Both the position numbers and the translations under genes were made by a program. Positions 17,017 to 26,507 of a stretch of 64,000 nt of DNA are shown here, piece by piece (within the stretch, counting starts at the first letter, position 1; every line of letters starts with the position of its first letter). Origin of the DNA: Chitinivibrionales bacterium (GTDB taxonomy: Bacteria > Fibrobacterota > Chitinivibrionia > Chitinivibrionales > WJKA01); contig WJLW01000070.1 of assembly GCA_014728295.1 (NCBI GenBank), positions 1-64,000 on the forward strand. Reading direction: 5' to 3'. A model generated the notes under the pieces. The model was not told where the DNA came from, made no database searches, and worked only from the letters and a program-made list of their open reading frames with translations.

Positions 17017-18462
17017 ATGAGTGAGTGCAAAACTCCGGCAGATGTGCTGAGTCTGATGAAAGACGAAGATGTAAAGGTTGTCGATCTTCGATTTATGGAT
17101 TTTCCCGGCTTGTGGCAACATTTCTCAATTCCGACTTCGGAGCTTGATGAAGACGTGTTTGAAAAAGGTCTGGGTTTCGACGGCTCTTCCATTCGCGGGT
17201 GGCAGGCTATTAATGAATCAGACATGATCGTCAAGCCGGTTCCCGAAACGGCATTTATCGACCCCTACGTTGCTGCCAAAACGATTGTGCTCATCTGCAA
17301 CATCTGCGACCCGATCACTGGCGCCGACTATACGCGCGATCCCCGCAACATTGCTCGCAAGGCGGAAGCGTATCTCAAAAGCACCGGCCTGGGTGATACG
17401 GCCTTCTTCGGACCTGAGGCAGAATTTTTTATCTTTGACGATATACGTTTCGATCAAACGCAAAACGCCGGATTCTACTTCATCGATTCCAGTGAAGGAC
17501 GCTGGAACACCGGGCGTGAAGAAAATATCGACGATTCAGGCTACTCGCGAAATCTTGGTTACAAACCCCGTTACAAAGAAGGCTATTTCCCGGTTCCGCC
17601 CACCGACAGCATGCAGGATATCCGCAGCGAAATGATGCTTGACCTGATCAATATCGGCGTCCCGATCGAATGCCAGCACCACGAAGTCGCCACCGGCGGC
17701 CAGGCCGAAATCGATATCCGCTTCGGGCCGTTGGTTGCGATGGGCGATATGCTCCTCAAATACAAATACGCCATCAAAAACGTTGCCCGCAAACACGGCA
17801 AAACCGTAACGTTCATGCCCAAGCCGCTCTTCAACGACAACGGCACCGGTATGCATACGCATTTGTCAATATGGAAAAAAGGTGAAAATACCTTTGCCGG
17901 TGACGGTTATGCGGGTCTTTCGCAGAATGCACTCTATGCCATTGGCGGTATTCTCCAACATGCTCCGGCATTGCTTGCCTTTACCAATCCGACAACCAAC
18001 AGCTACAAGCGTCTGGTTCCCGGTTTTGAAGCGCCGGTCAATCTGGCCTATTCAAGCCGCAACCGTTCCGCGGCTGTACGAATCCCGATGTATTCTCAGT
18101 CGGCCAAAGCCAAACGTCTGGAATTCCGCTGTCCCGATCCGAGCTGCAATCCCTACATTGCCATGTCCTCAATGCTGATGGCGGCAATCGATGGTATACA
18201 GAATAAAATTGATCCGGGCCAGCCTCTTGACAAGGACATCTATGATCTGCCGCCTGAAGAGCTTGCTAAAGTGCCGACCACGCCGGGTTCGTTGCGTGAA
18301 GCGCTAACCTCCCTGGAAAAGGATCACGAGTTTCTGTTGAAGGGCGATGTCTTCACGCCGGATGTTGTCGAAACCTGGATTGACTATAAAATGACCAATG
18401 AAGTGCAGGCTATCGACTTGCGTCCGCATCCGTGGGAATTCGCTCTGTACTATGACATATGA
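17017..18462 (+). CDS. glnA: Glutamine synthetase, type I
   Basis: 481 residues from the ATG at 17017, which has AGGAGG 8 bases upstream; an in-frame ATG at 16996 lies before that site and is not preferred. Visible: [13 protein letters not shown] of the beta-grasp domain, the metal and glutamate site [10 protein letters not shown], the ATP-binding [27 protein letters not shown], and the adenylylation-type tyrosine loop [11 protein letters not shown]. The last suggests a class I-beta enzyme controlled by adenylylation, though no glnE lies in the window. It makes glutamine from glutamate, ammonium and ATP. It is driven by a sigma54-type promoter and closed by a terminator. Confidence 0.97.
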   Translation: MSECKTPADVLSLMKDEDVKVVDLRFMDFPGLWQHFSIPTSELDEDVFEKGLGFDGSSIRGWQAINESDMIVKPVPETAFIDPYVAAKTIVLICNICDPITGADYTRDPRNIARKAEAYLKSTGLGDTAFFGPEAEFFIFDDIRFDQTQNAGFYFIDSSEGRWNTGREENIDDSGYSRNLGYKPRYKEGYFPVPPTDSMQDIRSEMMLDLINIGVPIECQHHEVATGGQAEIDIRFGPLVAMGDMLLKYKYAIKNVARKHGKTVTFMPKPLFNDNGTGMHTHLSIWKKGENTFAGDGYAGLSQNALYAIGGILQHAPALLAFTNPTTNSYKRLVPGFEAPVNLAYSSRNRSAAVRIPMYSQSAKAKRLEFRCPDPSCNPYIAMSSMLMAAIDGIQNKIDPGQPLDKDIYDLPPEELAKVPTTPGSLREALTSLEKDHEFLLKGDVFTPDVVETWIDYKMTNEVQAIDLRPHPWEFALYYDI

Positions 18463-18489
18463 AAGCATTTATTACCGTTGATGACTACG

Positions 18490-18531
18490 AGGAACGTCGG
18501 CCTTTATCAGCGGACGTTCCTTTCTTCGTTT
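18490..18531 (+). terminator. Rho-independent terminator of glnA
   Basis: AGGAACGTC (18490-18498) pairs perfectly with GACGTTCCT (18513-18521) around a 14-base loop and is followed by a T-rich run (TTCTTCGTTT). It lies 27 bases after the glnA stop and separates glnA from the regulator gene. Confidence 0.75.
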
Positions 18532-18614
18532 GGAAAGGGGATGGATGAAACGGGCAGCGCCGGTGTTGAAAGCTGGTAACATATCTAACGCTTTACATGT
18601 TTCAGGTACGATCT

Positions 18615-20171
18615 ATGGTTCTTGAAGAGCTGAAATTTGATGTCGGCTTTAATGCGATTTCCGTTATTTACCACACTGCGCGGGTACTCAGCGCAGGGGG
18701 CGATCTCGAAAAAATCATGCATAATGTGCTTGAAATTCTCGAGATACATGCCGGCATGCATCGTGGCATGATAAGCATTCTCAGTCCCGACGATTCTGAA
18801 TTGCTGGTTGATACTGCCCGGGGCATTGCCGACGAAGACCGCGTCAAGGGGCGCTACAAGCCCGGCGAAGGTATTTCGGGCAAGGTCGTAGAAAGTGGGC
18901 GTTCCATCCTAATCCCGCGCATTGAGGACGAACCCGGCTTTCTCGACAAAACCGGCGCACGGTCGGAATTGCATTTGTCAAACATTGCCTTTATGTGCGT
19001 GCCCATCAAACATGACGAAAAAGTACTGGGAACGCTGTCGGTTGACCGAGCCACATCCGATACCGATACGCTTGAGCAGGAGCTGTATTTTCTGGAATCG
19101 ATCGCCTCGCTGATTTCCCAGGTTGTCAAGCAACGCCGCGAGAGTCAGGAAAAAATCAGCGCCCTTGAGCAGGAAAATCTCGAATTGCGTAGATACCTTG
19201 AAGATATGGGACGCCCGGACAAGATGATCGGCAACAGCTCAACCATGCGCGAGGTGTTCCGTCAGATAGCGCAGGTCGCACCGTCGGCCACAAGCGTGTG
19301 TATCTGTGGTGAAACCGGTACCGGCAAGGAACTGGTTGCCAGGGCAATTCATCAAAAGAGTTCCTGCAGCAAGGGCGCTTTTGTCGCCGTTAACTGCGCG
19401 GCATTGCCCGAGTCACTGCTGGAAAGCGAGTTGTTCGGCCATGAGCGGGGCTCCTTTACAGGAGCAACATCGCAACGCATCGGCCGGTTTGAGGCCGCCG
19501 ATGGCGGGACGTTGTTTCTGGACGAGATCGGAGAAATGCCGCTGAGTGCCCAGAGCCGGCTGTTGCGGGCCATCCAGGAAAAGGAATTCCAGCGGGTTGG
19601 CGGATCCAGGTCAATTAGCGTCAATGTTCGCTTGATTTGCGCAACGAATCGCGATCTCGAAAAAGACGCCCGTGAGGGCCGTTTTCGTGAGGATTTGTTC
19701 TATCGTATTAATGTTTTCACAATTCCCCTGCCGCCATTGCGCAACAGGGGCGCTGATGTTTTGCTGCTTGCCGATTATTTTGTTAAAAAATATTCAAGCC
19801 AGCACGGCAAGCTGATAAATCGAATCTCCACACCAGCCATCGATATGCTTTCGGCATATCACTGGCCCGGCAATGTGCGTGAGCTGGAGAATGTCGTCGA
19901 ACGCGCCATTATTGTTGCTACCGGATCGGCTATTGAAGGTCACGATTTACCACCGACACTGCAGATGAAAGGAGTATCGGGTAATAACCCAACCTCAAAA
20001 AGCACCTTCAACGCTTTGGTTTCAGCCTACGAGCGTGAATTGATCGTCGATGCGCTGAAAGACTCGCATGGCAACCAGACCGAGGCTGCAAGGCTGCTCG
20101 GGGCCACCAAGCGCATTATGCAATACAAAATTTCCAAATATAATATCGATTATAATCGCTTCAAGAGGTAG
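18615..20171 (+). CDS. sigma54-dependent activator, GAF-AAA-Fis (NifA/NtrC-like)
   Basis: 518 residues from 18615; the ATG at 18597 is possible but has no ribosome binding site. An N-terminal GAF domain (about residues 15-170) is followed by the AAA domain with Walker A GETGTGKE, the sigma54-contacting loop as GSFTGA (usual GAFTGA), and Walker [15 protein letters not shown]-terminal Fis-type helix-turn-helix ends the protein ([21 protein letters not shown]). GAF rather than a receiver domain makes it NifA-like in layout. Its place right after glnA, with sigma54 promoters on glnA and gltB, suggests it controls ammonium assimilation; direct control is inferred. The last 11 bases overlap the convergent transglycosylase gene. 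Confidence 0.9.
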   Translation: MVLEELKFDVGFNAISVIYHTARVLSAGGDLEKIMHNVLEILEIHAGMHRGMISILSPDDSELLVDTARGIADEDRVKGRYKPGEGISGKVVESGRSILIPRIEDEPGFLDKTGARSELHLSNIAFMCVPIKHDEKVLGTLSVDRATSDTDTLEQELYFLESIASLISQVVKQRRESQEKISALEQENLELRRYLEDMGRPDKMIGNSSTMREVFRQIAQVAPSATSVCICGETGTGKELVARAIHQKSSCSKGAFVAVNCAALPESLLESELFGHERGSFTGATSQRIGRFEAADGGTLFLDEIGEMPLSAQSRLLRAIQEKEFQRVGGSRSISVNVRLICATNRDLEKDAREGRFREDLFYRINVFTIPLPPLRNRGADVLLLADYFVKKYSSQHGKLINRISTPAIDMLSAYHWPGNVRELENVVERAIIVATGSAIEGHDLPPTLQMKGVSGNNPTSKSTFNALVSAYERELIVDALKDSHGNQTEAARLLGATKRIMQYKISKYNIDYNRFKR

Positions 20172-20907
20172 CGCGCAGCCCCCCGTCGACAATCCTTCTC
20201 ATGGCGTAATATGAGCGCAGCACCTTGTTGTAGTAGCGAATTGACAACGGACGGTTTTCGCGCATGGTTTTGCGTATGGTACCGGGTCCCTGGTTATACG
20301 CAAGGATCCCCAGCTTCAAGTCCTGAAACTGCTTGATCAGGCGGGTCAGATAGGCAACGCCGAGCACCACGTTGATTTCCGGCTTAAAAAGATCGTTTCT
20401 GTTTTGCAATTCTATGTCCAGATCGGCGGCAACCTCGCGCGCTGTGGCATATTTTAGCTGCATGAGTCCCAAAGCGCCACTAAATTCCCCATCGCGGAAA
20501 CGGCCCCGCGCGCGCGGGTCAAAGACGCTCTCTACCTGAATAACGGCCAATAACAGCAGCGGATCGTATCCGTATTGCTTACTGTTTGCGTATACCAGTT
20601 CGATTAAATGGGCCAGGGTTTGAGGCGGGACTTGCCCGCGGGCCGCAGCCAGCACGGCAAGGCCGATGCGCGTCTTATCCTGCTGGCGGTCAATGGAACG
20701 CTGCAGCAAAACTTGCTCGGTTTTCAGCCGCGCAATGCGATCCGTATTAAAACGAATAGCCTGGACGTTTAGCAGTATGATGACGATTGCACCGGTTACC
20801 GCCGAGCACAGCAGGATAAGCAAGGCAATACTGGTAAATTCCGAAATCCACATTTTTGATCCGTGGACGAGAATGCCGCCGAAATGTAGGTACCTGCGAG
20901 ATGCCAT
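20161..20907 (-). CDS. Membrane-anchored lytic transglycosylase (SLT family)
   Basis: 248 residues from the ATG at 20907, 8 bases after the stop of the upstream gene. A single N-terminal membrane segment ([22 protein letters not shown]) is followed by a basic linker and the SLT domain: catalytic glutamate in [12 protein letters not shown], then GALGLMQL, and AYNQGPG. Such enzymes cleave peptidoglycan between MurNAc and GlcNAc with formation of the 1,6-anhydro product. The domain lies on the periplasmic side. Third gene of a minus-strand set with a STAS-membrane protein and a GH57-like protein. Confidence 0.88.
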   Translation of the reverse strand: MASRRYLHFGGILVHGSKMWISEFTSIALLILLCSAVTGAIVIILLNVQAIRFNTDRIARLKTEQVLLQRSIDRQQDKTRIGLAVLAAARGQVPPQTLAHLIELVYANSKQYGYDPLLLLAVIQVESVFDPRARGRFRDGEFSGALGLMQLKYATAREVAADLDIELQNRNDLFKPEINVVLGVAYLTRLIKQFQDLKLGILAYNQGPGTIRKTMRENRPLSIRYYNKVLRSYYAMRRIVDGGLRATS

Positions 20908-20915
20908 AGCAAAGC

Positions 20916-21539
20916 CTACCTGGATGAAGAAGTGTCGGGCAGAAGACCGAGCTGCTCGATTGGACGCAGCCGGCTTTGCAGCTCTTCCAGTTTCTTCTGA
21001 GATGTGACTTTCCATTGCCTGAGCTCATACAGCTCTTTGTGCTGTTCGTCAATCCTGAGATTCTGGAGATGGATAATGTAGGCCAGCGAAGAGAAAAGGC
21101 CGCACAAGGCTACCAGCAAAACAACAGCTACCGGACGCGAAATGCGAATGCCGGTGCGGCGAAACAGCACTTTGCTGCGGCGCACGACGGCATTTACCAG
21201 GCCGCGCCGGCCCAGCAGCGTTGCATCGGGAAAGATAGAAAAGAGATGGCGGTAGAGCGCAAACGCCCGTGAGACAATTTCGTTGTTGAAGACGAATTTT
21301 AGCTCTCTGTTCTTGCCCCGAATGATATTGAGCAACTCCAGAAACACTGGTACTACCTGCGTGTCCACCAGGGTAACCCGTTGCATATCGATAATAATTT
21401 CGAGATTGCCGTCCTGGATGAATCCCAGAACTTCCTGCTTGATATTGGGAACCTGCTCATTATGAAACTGTCCCGAGAGAATGAGCCAGATAGCGCCGCT
21501 GCGACTTTCGATGGTGATGTCGAGGGCTTCAGATCTCAT
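20916..21539 (-). CDS. STAS domain - transmembrane - coiled-coil protein
   Basis: 207 residues. The N-terminal 100 residues look like a STAS (anti-anti-sigma type) domain: WLILSGQF, then IIIDMQRVTLVDTQVVPVFLEL with a threonine (Thr60) where the phosphorylated Ser/Thr of SpoIIAA-like proteins lies. A membrane segment follows (PVAVVLLVALCGLFSSLAYII, about 136-156), then a heptad-rich coiled coil (LRIDEQHKELYELRQWKVTSQ and on). The STAS part would be cytoplasmic and the coil periplasmic. The fusion is unusual. It overlaps the GH57-like gene by 11 bp and precedes the transglycosylase by 8 bp. Function unknown; it could carry a cytoplasmic signal to cell-wall enzymes. Confidence 0.7.
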   Translation of the reverse strand: MRSEALDITIESRSGAIWLILSGQFHNEQVPNIKQEVLGFIQDGNLEIIIDMQRVTLVDTQVVPVFLELLNIIRGKNRELKFVFNNEIVSRAFALYRHLFSIFPDATLLGRRGLVNAVVRRSKVLFRRTGIRISRPVAVVLLVALCGLFSSLAYIIHLQNLRIDEQHKELYELRQWKVTSQKKLEELQSRLRPIEQLGLLPDTSSSR

Positions 21540-23445
21540 CGAGCGGTTTCCCTTTGCGGCGAATTTTTTTGAAGGTCAGTTTGCCCAGCAGAGACCAGGA
21601 ATTATTCTCTTTGAGTACTACCGGACAACTCAGAATAACCGTTGTGCCCTGATAAACCCCGTTTCCATCGTGCAGCGGCGAGCAAACGATATCGACAGGT
21701 TTCTGCGTGGAAATTGACATCTGGCAGCCAAGGGAGCGGTCTTTGAACAGGATATCCGTTACCGAGGATTTGAAAAAACCGGAAGCGCTCAGGTCAAGGC
21801 ATTTTTCCTTATCGGCGCTGAGCATGGCATTGCCGATCAGAGCGCCGGGGAAGAGGAATGTGCATTCGATTGCCAGGCGAAAAGCATACTTTAAAAAGGA
21901 ATGACTCGAAAGCTGGTAGGCAAACGTAAAGGTGCCTTCGTCACCGTCCAGCCCGAATGCTTTTTCGAGATTGAGCGGGTGTTTGCGCCGCTCGTGCAGA
22001 AGTGAGCCGTGGCGAATCAGCGTTACGCGCACCTTTGAGGCGGTCTTTTTAATTTTATAGGTAAAAGGCTTGTGGGCAAAATCGCCGATATCATTTAGCA
22101 GTGCTGCTTGCAAATCTTCCGGTTTCTGGTTATCGGCAACAATATGATCGACGAAGCCCGAACGCGATACACCGGGAAGAATAATATGCGGTATGGTGAG
22201 CTTTTCGTCCCGGTAGGCCGAGCAGATATTGAAATTGCACGGCCTGAAATCCATTTCAAAGGCATGGCCCCCGTTTTTATGGTCGACGTAGACTTTGAGC
22301 TGACGGTTGGAGAGGATAACACACTTACTGCCGCTTTTGAGAAAATCGGAAATTCGAGCTCTGCCGCCCCGGTGATCGGCCTTTTTGCTCAGGTGTTTCT
22401 CGATGTCGATCAACTGACCGTAGCTCCACGTACGGTCTGCAGGCTGTGGAAAGCCGTCGGCCATGCCCGGCAGAAAACGATTGATGTCCTGCACAAAAAA
22501 AAGCGACCGTTTGAGCAGTTCCGTATGTTTTGTACCCCCATTGTGCTCGATACCTGAACTGATATCCATCATTTTGCGTTGCAGAATGCCAACCTGATCG
22601 AAGGTGTGCAGGTAATTGAGAAAATAGGGCACGGTAGTTTGGTCGTGACGCTTGAATACCAAACCGGAAGGAATGTATTGCAATCCCGATGAAGCATTGA
22701 CACTTAAGAATTCGCTGAAATGCACGAACTGGTATTTGAGCAAGAGCTTATCGAATATGGCGGCAATTTGCGAAATCTGCTCGAATGGGTCGTGTTGCTG
22801 ATCCAGAAAAGGAAGCAGAAAGTCTATACAGACCAGCTTGGTGTTATCCGCATCAGCGCTCAGGGAGCCGAATGCACGTTCCAGCCAGCCGGCGAAATTT
22901 CTGGGTACATCCAGGACATGAAATACGTTTAACGGAAAGATGACCATCGACGAGCCGGCGTGTTCGGTGGTGAAGTAGCCGGGAATCGTATGCGATTCGC
23001 GCGGAAACAATGCTTTGGAGAAGGCAACATAATGTAATCCCAGCTCACCCAGGAAACTGTTGAAAGAGGGTTCCCAATTTGAAAAAGAAGGCATAAAGCC
23101 CACGGGCCGCGTGCCGACAAGCTCATCAAAACGCTCGATACCGTATTTAATATTTTCTTTTGTCAACCAATGCGGAGAAAAGCTCAGAAATGGTTCCGTA
23201 TAGCCGGTACTCAGCCACTCAATAGCGCCATTTTTATTCAACTCACGCAGTGAAGCCAACGCCAGTGGATCGATACATTCGAGGAGGTAGCCCGGAAGCT
23301 GCACATTCCACTTGATATTATGGTGGTGACGGGCAAGCTCGACGAATTTCACGGTGAAATCGGAGAGTGCGGCTTTTACTTTATTTCGGGGCAGCAGGCT
23401 GTTTTTGTACGGGTGGACGAGGAATGCGATTGCATTTCGTTTCAT
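21529..23445 (-). CDS. GH57-like (alpha-glucanotransferase family) protein, probably catalytically degenerate
   Basis: 638 residues from the ATG at 23445 (a TTG at 23451 adds two). The family layout is recognisable: an HPY near residue 11 where GH57 has HQP, GAIEWLSTGYTEPFLSF for the GQLE region, and GFMPSFSNWEP for the GxWLTERVWEP region. In the last, the catalytic nucleophile glutamate is replaced by Phe121. The HDDGEKFG region is reduced to CIDFLLPF with one Asp. The C-terminal half resembles the DUF1926-type beta domain of 4-alpha-glucanotransferases (VYVDHKNGGHAFEMDFRPCN). Fold assignment is by pattern. Loss of the nucleophile suggests a binding, sensing or altered enzymatic role. Confidence 0.68.
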   Translation of the reverse strand: MKRNAIAFLVHPYKNSLLPRNKVKAALSDFTVKFVELARHHHNIKWNVQLPGYLLECIDPLALASLRELNKNGAIEWLSTGYTEPFLSFSPHWLTKENIKYGIERFDELVGTRPVGFMPSFSNWEPSFNSFLGELGLHYVAFSKALFPRESHTIPGYFTTEHAGSSMVIFPLNVFHVLDVPRNFAGWLERAFGSLSADADNTKLVCIDFLLPFLDQQHDPFEQISQIAAIFDKLLLKYQFVHFSEFLSVNASSGLQYIPSGLVFKRHDQTTVPYFLNYLHTFDQVGILQRKMMDISSGIEHNGGTKHTELLKRSLFFVQDINRFLPGMADGFPQPADRTWSYGQLIDIEKHLSKKADHRGGRARISDFLKSGSKCVILSNRQLKVYVDHKNGGHAFEMDFRPCNFNICSAYRDEKLTIPHIILPGVSRSGFVDHIVADNQKPEDLQAALLNDIGDFAHKPFTYKIKKTASKVRVTLIRHGSLLHERRKHPLNLEKAFGLDGDEGTFTFAYQLSSHSFLKYAFRLAIECTFLFPGALIGNAMLSADKEKCLDLSASGFFKSSVTDILFKDRSLGCQMSISTQKPVDIVCSPLHDGNGVYQGTTVILSCPVVLKENNSWSLLGKLTFKKIRRKGKPLDEI

Positions 23446-23626
23446 AGTCAAAAATTATATCATGGGCTTTTAGCGGAATCAATGACACTGGATGTATTTA
23501 TTCTTTTATTAAATCTTGTAGGCAGAGAACTGACGATGTATTTTATCACTCTCGTTTGAGTTGCGTATCAATTCAATCGGTAAAAATCGCACCAGAACTG
23601 TATCTAGAAATGTAAGGGAGGAAACA

Positions 23627-26401
23627 ATGCCTAAGTATGTCTATGTGTTCGGATCAAAGAAAACCGACGGCCGGGCCGATATGAAGAATTTGCTCGGGGG
23701 CAAAGGAGCAAACCTTGCCGAAATGAGCAAACTCGGCATTCCCGTACCGGCAGGATTTACCATTACCACCGATTGTTGCAATGACTATTTTGCCAATAAA
23801 AGCAAGTTCCCGCCGGGACTGAAAGATCAGGTCGAAAAAGCCGTCAAGTTAATCGAAAAAGAGATGGGCATGACGTTTGGCGACAAAAACAATCCGTTGC
23901 TTTTGTCTACCCGCTCGGGAGCCCGCATGTCGATGCCCGGGATGATGGAAACGGTGCTCAATATTGGTCTGTGTACCAAGACCATTCCCGGTCTGATCAA
24001 AAAAAGCGGCAATGAACGCTTTGTCTACGACTCGTATCGTCGCCTGATAACCATGTATTCGGATGTGGTTATGGAGAAAGCCGAAGGCATTGAACTCGAG
24101 GCCGGTCAGGGCATACGTGTCAAGCTCGAAGAAATACTGCACGATCATAAAAAGCGTAAAGGCGTTGAGCTGGACACCGATCTGGATGCCGAAGATATGA
24201 AAAATCTGTGCGAAAAATATAAAGATTGCGTAAAAGACGTGCTGGGAGTGCCTTTTCCCGACGATGCCATGAAGCAGCTCTGGGGCGGCGTCGGCGCCGT
24301 GTTCAAAAGCTGGAACGGCAAGCGTGCGGTTTCATATCGCCGCATTGAAGGCATTCCGGATGACTGGGGAACGGCAACCAACGTTCAGGCCATGGTCTTC
24401 GGCAACATGGGTGACAATTCAGCCACCGGCGTGGCATTTACCCGCAACCCGGCGACCGGCGAGCATAAATTTTACGGCGAATGGCTGGTCAACGCACAGG
24501 GTGAGGATGTTGTCGCCGGTACCAGAACACCGTCACCAATCAACGAATCGACCAAAAACGAGCAAAACGAGCACCTGATGTCGCTTGAAAAGGCCATGCC
24601 CAAGCTCTACAAAGAGCTCAATACCATTCAGAAAAAGCTCGAAGCCCATTATCATGATATGCAGGACCTCGAATTTACCATTCAGGAAGGTAAACTCTAC
24701 TTGCTGCAAACCCGTGTCGGTAAGCGTACCGGAACCGCTGCACTCAATATGGCCATGGACATGCTCAAAGAAAAGCTTATTAGCGAGAGCGAAGCCGCCA
24801 TGCGCATCAAACCGGCACAGCTCGACGAGATGCTGCATCCGATTCTGGATCCGGCCGACGAAAAAGATAAAAATGCCGTCGCCAAGGGATTACCCGCCGG
24901 TCCGGGAGGCGCAGTTGGACAGATTGTATTTACCGCCGAAGACGCCGTAGCCTGGGCGAAACAGAACAAACAGGTGATTCTTGTTCGTGAAGAAACCAAT
25001 CCCGAAGATGTCGAAGGTATGCGCTCGGCTGTCGGCATTCTGACCGCCCGCGGCGGCATGACCTCACATGCGGCGCTTGTTGCACGCGGCTGGGGAAAAT
25101 GCTGCATAGTCGGCGCGGCCGCCGTCAAAGTCAACGTGGCCGGCAAAAAAATGATCGTCGCCGGAAAAGAATATGCGGAAGGCGCAACTGTTTCGCTTAA
25201 CGGCACCCGCGGCCTGGTGTATGCCGGTGAGATTAAAATGATCGACGCCAGTGAAAACCCTCGCTTCAAGAAATTTATGAAGCTGGTTGACAAGCAGCGT
25301 ACCATGGGAGTCCGCACCAATGCCGATACCGCCGAAGATGCGCAGGTTGCCCGGGAGTTTGGCGCCGAGGGTATCGGGCTGTTCCGCACCGAGCACATGT
25401 TTTACGGCACCGACAGTGATAAGCCGCTTTTCCTGTTACGCAAAATGATCCTCAGCGATTCGCTGGATGAACGACGCAACGCACTGAACGAGCTCTTTCC
25501 CTATGTCAAGAAAGATATCAAAGAAACGCTGATGGTAATGAAGGGCCTGCCGGTTACCTTCCGTTTGCTTGATCCGCCTCTGCACGAATTTGTTCCGCAG
25601 AGCGCCGACAAACAACAGGAACTGGCGAAAAGCCTGAATATCAGTGTAAAGGATATCAAAAAACGCGGCGAAGCCCTGCATGAAGTTAATCCCATGATGG
25701 GACACCGCGGTGTGCGTCTGGGCATCAGCTATCCCGAAGTTACCGAGATGCAGGTGCGCGCGATTCTGGAGGCATCGGGTGAGCTGATCAAAGAGAAATT
25801 AAGCGCCATGCCCGAGATCATGATACCGGTAACCTGCGAGGTCAACGAGCTTGCCCTGCAAAAGGAAATTGTCGACCGTGTCTACCAGGAAGTGCTTCAA
25901 AAACTGGGCATGCGCAAGATCAATTACCTGCTCGGTACCATGATCGAGATTCCACGCGCCTGCCTGCTGGCCGACAAAATGGCTACGGTAGCGCAGTTCT
26001 TCTCCTTTGGCACCAACGATCTGACCCAGATGAGTTTCGGCTTCAGTCGCGATGATATTGGCGGATTCATGGGTGATTATCTTGAGAAAAAAGTACTCAA
26101 AGACGATCCGTTCCAGACAATCGATCAGAATGGCGTCGGTCAGCTTATCGAGATGGGCGTCAGCAAAGGACGCAAGACCAACAGCGAGCTCAAGGTCGGC
26201 ATCTGTGGCGAGCAGGGCGGTGACCCGGCCTCTGTGGCATTCTGCTTTAAGGCCGGCATGAATTACGTAAGCTGTTCGCCCTATCGCGTGCCGATTGCCC
26301 GGTTGTCTGCTGCTCAGGCGGCTATCAGTGCGGGTAAGGCAAAACCGAAAAAGAAAGCAGCCGCAAAAAAGGCAAAGAAAAAGGCCGGGAAAAAGAAATA
26401 G
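23627..26401 (+). CDS. ppdK: Pyruvate, phosphate dikinase
   Basis: 924 residues from the ATG at 23627, which follows GGGAGG; an upstream in-frame start at 23561 is not preferred. Visible: the N-terminal nucleotide-grasp domain (GGKGANLAEM, TRSGARMSMPGMMETVLNIG), the phosphohistidine swivel GGMTSHAA, and the C-terminal PEP/pyruvate barrel (GFRT-type GLFRTEHMF, GTNDLTQ, CGEQGGDP). It interconverts pyruvate, ATP and Pi with PEP, AMP and PPi, serving PPi-linked glycolysis or gluconeogenesis. The last 25 residues are an unusual Lys/Ala-rich tail (PKKKAAAKKAKKKAGKKK). Divergent from the GH57-like gene; a terminator follows. Confidence 0.96.
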   Translation: MPKYVYVFGSKKTDGRADMKNLLGGKGANLAEMSKLGIPVPAGFTITTDCCNDYFANKSKFPPGLKDQVEKAVKLIEKEMGMTFGDKNNPLLLSTRSGARMSMPGMMETVLNIGLCTKTIPGLIKKSGNERFVYDSYRRLITMYSDVVMEKAEGIELEAGQGIRVKLEEILHDHKKRKGVELDTDLDAEDMKNLCEKYKDCVKDVLGVPFPDDAMKQLWGGVGAVFKSWNGKRAVSYRRIEGIPDDWGTATNVQAMVFGNMGDNSATGVAFTRNPATGEHKFYGEWLVNAQGEDVVAGTRTPSPINESTKNEQNEHLMSLEKAMPKLYKELNTIQKKLEAHYHDMQDLEFTIQEGKLYLLQTRVGKRTGTAALNMAMDMLKEKLISESEAAMRIKPAQLDEMLHPILDPADEKDKNAVAKGLPAGPGGAVGQIVFTAEDAVAWAKQNKQVILVREETNPEDVEGMRSAVGILTARGGMTSHAALVARGWGKCCIVGAAAVKVNVAGKKMIVAGKEYAEGATVSLNGTRGLVYAGEIKMIDASENPRFKKFMKLVDKQRTMGVRTNADTAEDAQVAREFGAEGIGLFRTEHMFYGTDSDKPLFLLRKMILSDSLDERRNALNELFPYVKKDIKETLMVMKGLPVTFRLLDPPLHEFVPQSADKQQELAKSLNISVKDIKKRGEALHEVNPMMGHRGVRLGISYPEVTEMQVRAILEASGELIKEKLSAMPEIMIPVTCEVNELALQKEIVDRVYQEVLQKLGMRKINYLLGTMIEIPRACLLADKMATVAQFFSFGTNDLTQMSFGFSRDDIGGFMGDYLEKKVLKDDPFQTIDQNGVGQLIEMGVSKGRKTNSELKVGICGEQGGDPASVAFCFKAGMNYVSCSPYRVPIARLSAAQAAISAGKAKPKKKAAAKKAKKKAGKKK

Positions 26402-26433
26402 CTTTCAGCCTTTTGAATAAATGAGTGTATCCG

Positions 26434-26466
26434 GGGCAAGGTTGGCAACATCCTTGCCCTTTATTT
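26434..26466 (+). terminator. Rho-independent terminator of ppdK
   Basis: GGGCAAGG (26434-26441) pairs with CCTTGCCC (26452-26459) around a 10-base loop, followed by TTTATTT. It lies about 30 bases after the ppdK stop. It also argues against the in-frame ATG at 26421 as the start of the next gene. Confidence 0.75.
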
Positions 26467-26507
26467 CCCCGGCTGTGACGGCGCAAATTGAGCATAAGGA
26501 CAGGCCA

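Noticed and set aside
24697-25398. 233-codon open frame antisense to ppdK
   Set aside because: Low-complexity Ser/Ala/Pro-rich translation caused by codon bias of the opposite strand.
26421-26507. Longer start for the PHP-domain gene
   Set aside because: It would place the ppdK terminator hairpin inside the coding region, and the conserved DLHAHSHFS start follows the later ATG directly.
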